From Chitinophaga pinensis (GTDB lineage: Bacteria; Bacteroidota; Bacteroidia; M30B66), in assembly GCA_943333015.1 (NCBI GenBank), contig CALQRR010000058.1, positions 1 to 8,332 on the forward strand: 8,332 nucleotides of DNA, written 5' to 3'. A program made the position numbers and the translations under genes. A model generated the notes under the pieces. It was not told the DNA's origin. It was given only the letters and a program-made list of their open reading frames with translations, and did not search any database. Position 1 is the first letter of the stretch, and every line of letters begins with the position of its first letter. Positions 7,240 to 8,332 of this stretch are shown one piece after another.

Positions 7240-8224
7240 TACAAGCAGCCCATTTTCTGGAAGGTTCTTCGATAATCTTCCAGAAAACACGGGCTGTTAG
7301 GAGGGAAAGTATAAGTGCTAAAAGTAGGATTAGGCTGCTAAACCATGTCGATTGATTATGGTAATGCGTAAAATACAGGAACATACTACCAGAAAGACCA
7401 TGTGTGAGGTAAAGGGAATAGCTGCATTCACCCAACCAAGCCAGAGAGCCATGTAGTGGCTTTTCAAAAAAGAGAATCAGAAAAGCGAATACGATAAAAC
7501 CGGTTTGCCACATGTTTCCGTTGTTTAGGATAACATTCAGGAAGCATAGTGCGCTAGAGCCTACGAGTAGTTCGGTTTTGGAGAGGCCTGCTGTTTTATA
7601 AAAGAACAGCAAGAAACCGATGCAGAAAGGAACAGCATAAGTGCTAAAGATTCGGGCATCGGGCCAAACAATATTCATCCCCAACAACACAATTGCAGGT
7701 AAAAAACGCAAAACGATTTGGGGTGACCGGAAAAGCGGAAATGCCAGTCCGATAAAAAGATAATACTGCATCTCAATTCCAAGCGTCCAGAAGATGTCGT
7801 TGAGCCAGCTGAAACCACAAAAAGGCACCGTATAAAAGAAATGAGCAATCCAACGGCTTGGCTCGAATGTGAGCGGGAGCTGATTGTAAATTTCGAAGCC
7901 CCATTTTAGTAGTACAATGAGTAAAACAGCAACGATATATGGTGGATGAATCCGCAGTATGCGTTTGGTGATATACTTTCTATAATGCGCCAACTGGTAT
8001 CCATTGCCATACATGGACCAGGGCAGAATAAAGCCCGAGATCACGAAAAAAACCTGTACTGCATCAAATCCACCGAAACTGATGGTGCGGATTAAGCTTT
8101 CGGGATGAAACAGGGCACCACGAAAATCGGTATAGTTCAGGAAATGATACAGGGTAATAATGAGTGCTGTAAGGCCACGCAACACATGAACCACCGGAAC
8201 CGATGCATGACTTTTATCAGTCAT
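7226..8224 (-). CDS. Acyltransferase family 3 (OafA/YrhL-like) integral membrane protein
   Basis: 332 residues from ATG 8224. It has about ten hydrophobic membrane segments and the family signature: VLRGLTALIITLYHF (R15, catalytic-type H27), VFFVISGFIL (58-67), RILRIHPPY (88-96) and FWTLGIEMQYYLF (145-157). These proteins move acyl groups (acetyl, succinyl and others) across the inner membrane onto O-antigen, exopolysaccharide, peptidoglycan or lipids. The open frame continues upstream through a TTG at 8278 to the window edge, but that stretch crosses a strong terminator hairpin and looks non-coding, so the ATG is preferred. The C-terminus ends with the family's IEEPSRKW motif and appears complete. 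It is transcribed alone and convergent to the ATPase operon, with a 14-nt overlap. The neighbouring glycosyltransferase gives a loose envelope theme, but there is no operon link. Acceptor unknown. Confidence 0.88.
   Translation of the reverse strand: MTDKSHASVPVVHVLRGLTALIITLYHFLNYTDFRGALFHPESLIRTISFGGFDAVQVFFVISGFILPWSMYGNGYQLAHYRKYITKRILRIHPPYIVAVLLIVLLKWGFEIYNQLPLTFEPSRWIAHFFYTVPFCGFSWLNDIFWTLGIEMQYYLFIGLAFPLFRSPQIVLRFLPAIVLLGMNIVWPDARIFSTYAVPFCIGFLLFFYKTAGLSKTELLVGSSALCFLNVILNNGNMWQTGFIVFAFLILFFEKPLHGSLAWLGECSYSLYLTHGLSGSMFLYFTHYHNQSTWFSSLILLLALILSLLTARVFWKIIEEPSRKWAACINWR
7246..7296 (+). terminator. Long hairpin just after the AAA+ ATPase stop, inside the acyltransferase 3' end
   Basis: CAGCCC (7246-7251) pairs with GGGCTG (7291-7296), and TTTTCTGGAAG (7253-7263) pairs perfectly with CTTCCAGAAAA (7277-7287), leaving a 13-nt loop and a 1-versus-3-nt internal bulge. 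The stem totals 17 bp and begins 7 nt after the ATPase stop codon. No U-tract follows on the plus strand, so it is not a textbook intrinsic terminator; it may act as a 3'-end stabiliser or a Rho-assisted end. The same DNA encodes the C-terminal FWKIIEEPSRKWA of the acyltransferase, so it may form in both transcripts. Confidence 0.5.
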
Positions 8225-8276
8225 TCCAGAAACAATTGGCAATACGTGAAGAGTTGCGCATAGATTGCAAGAAAAC

Positions 8277-8305
8277 AAAAAAGCCGGAATGTGCCCGGCT
8301 TTTTT
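8277..8305 (-). terminator. Strong intrinsic terminator upstream of the acyltransferase gene
   Basis: AAAAAAGCCGG (8277-8287) and CCGGCTTTTTT (8295-8305) form a perfect 11-bp inverted repeat with a 7-nt loop. The GC core flanked by A- and T-runs makes it functional in either direction. No plus-strand gene lies just to its left, so its main job is probably to end a minus-strand gene lying right of the window and so separate it from the acyltransferase. The last 27 bases of the window show no recognisable gene. Confidence 0.85.
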
Positions 8306-8332
8306 ATGAATCAGTAAAAGGGAGAATATTAA

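Noticed and set aside
8225..8278. N-terminal extension of the acyltransferase from a TTG at 8278
   Set aside because: The frame is open only because it runs through the terminator hairpin to the window edge; the added residues do not resemble the family start, and ATG 8224 precedes the first conserved motif properly.

Overview
The window looks like chromosomal DNA of a Bacteroidota (Bacteroidetes) bacterium. The coding style, moderate GC, near absence of Shine-Dalgarno sequences, a promoter-like element of the Bacteroidetes type (TTTG / TAnnTTTG) and the protein families all fit that phylum. I cannot place it lower with confidence. There are no RNA genes, CRISPR arrays, insertion sequences or phage genes, and the layout reads as core or semi-core genome.

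Left part (1-2416), minus strand: the 5' end of an exported protein cut by the window edge. Next comes a 245-bp gap with nested inverted repeats. Then a large predicted lipoprotein that joins HEAT-like helical repeats to a C-terminal cyclophilin (peptidyl-prolyl isomerase) domain. A candidate promoter lies just upstream of it.

Middle-left (2533-4412), plus strand, divergent from the lipoprotein: a two-gene operon with a 2-nt gap. It encodes a calcineurin-like phosphoesterase of the LpxH-like class and a GT-B glycosyltransferase. Together they suggest a glycolipid or envelope-glycan step.

Middle-right (4640-7239), plus strand: a second two-gene operon joined by an ATGA stop/start overlap. It encodes a von Willebrand factor A (vWA) protein with a complete MIDAS motif and an AAA+ ATPase of the magnesium-chelatase I / MoxR type. 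The ATPase has an unusual Walker B (NE instead of DE) and a strongly acidic tail, while its vWA partner ends in a basic tail. No large chelatase subunit or porphyrin/cobalamin gene lies nearby, so this is probably an orphan chaperone-like ATPase/vWA machine with an unknown client. It is the best candidate here for an under-described system.

Right part (7226-8332): a minus-strand acyltransferase-3 membrane protein converges on the ATPase gene and overlaps it by 14 nt. A long hairpin lies in the last codons of the acyltransferase gene, immediately after the ATPase stop, where it could end or stabilise the operon mRNA. A strong intrinsic terminator upstream of the acyltransferase isolates it from whatever lies to the right.
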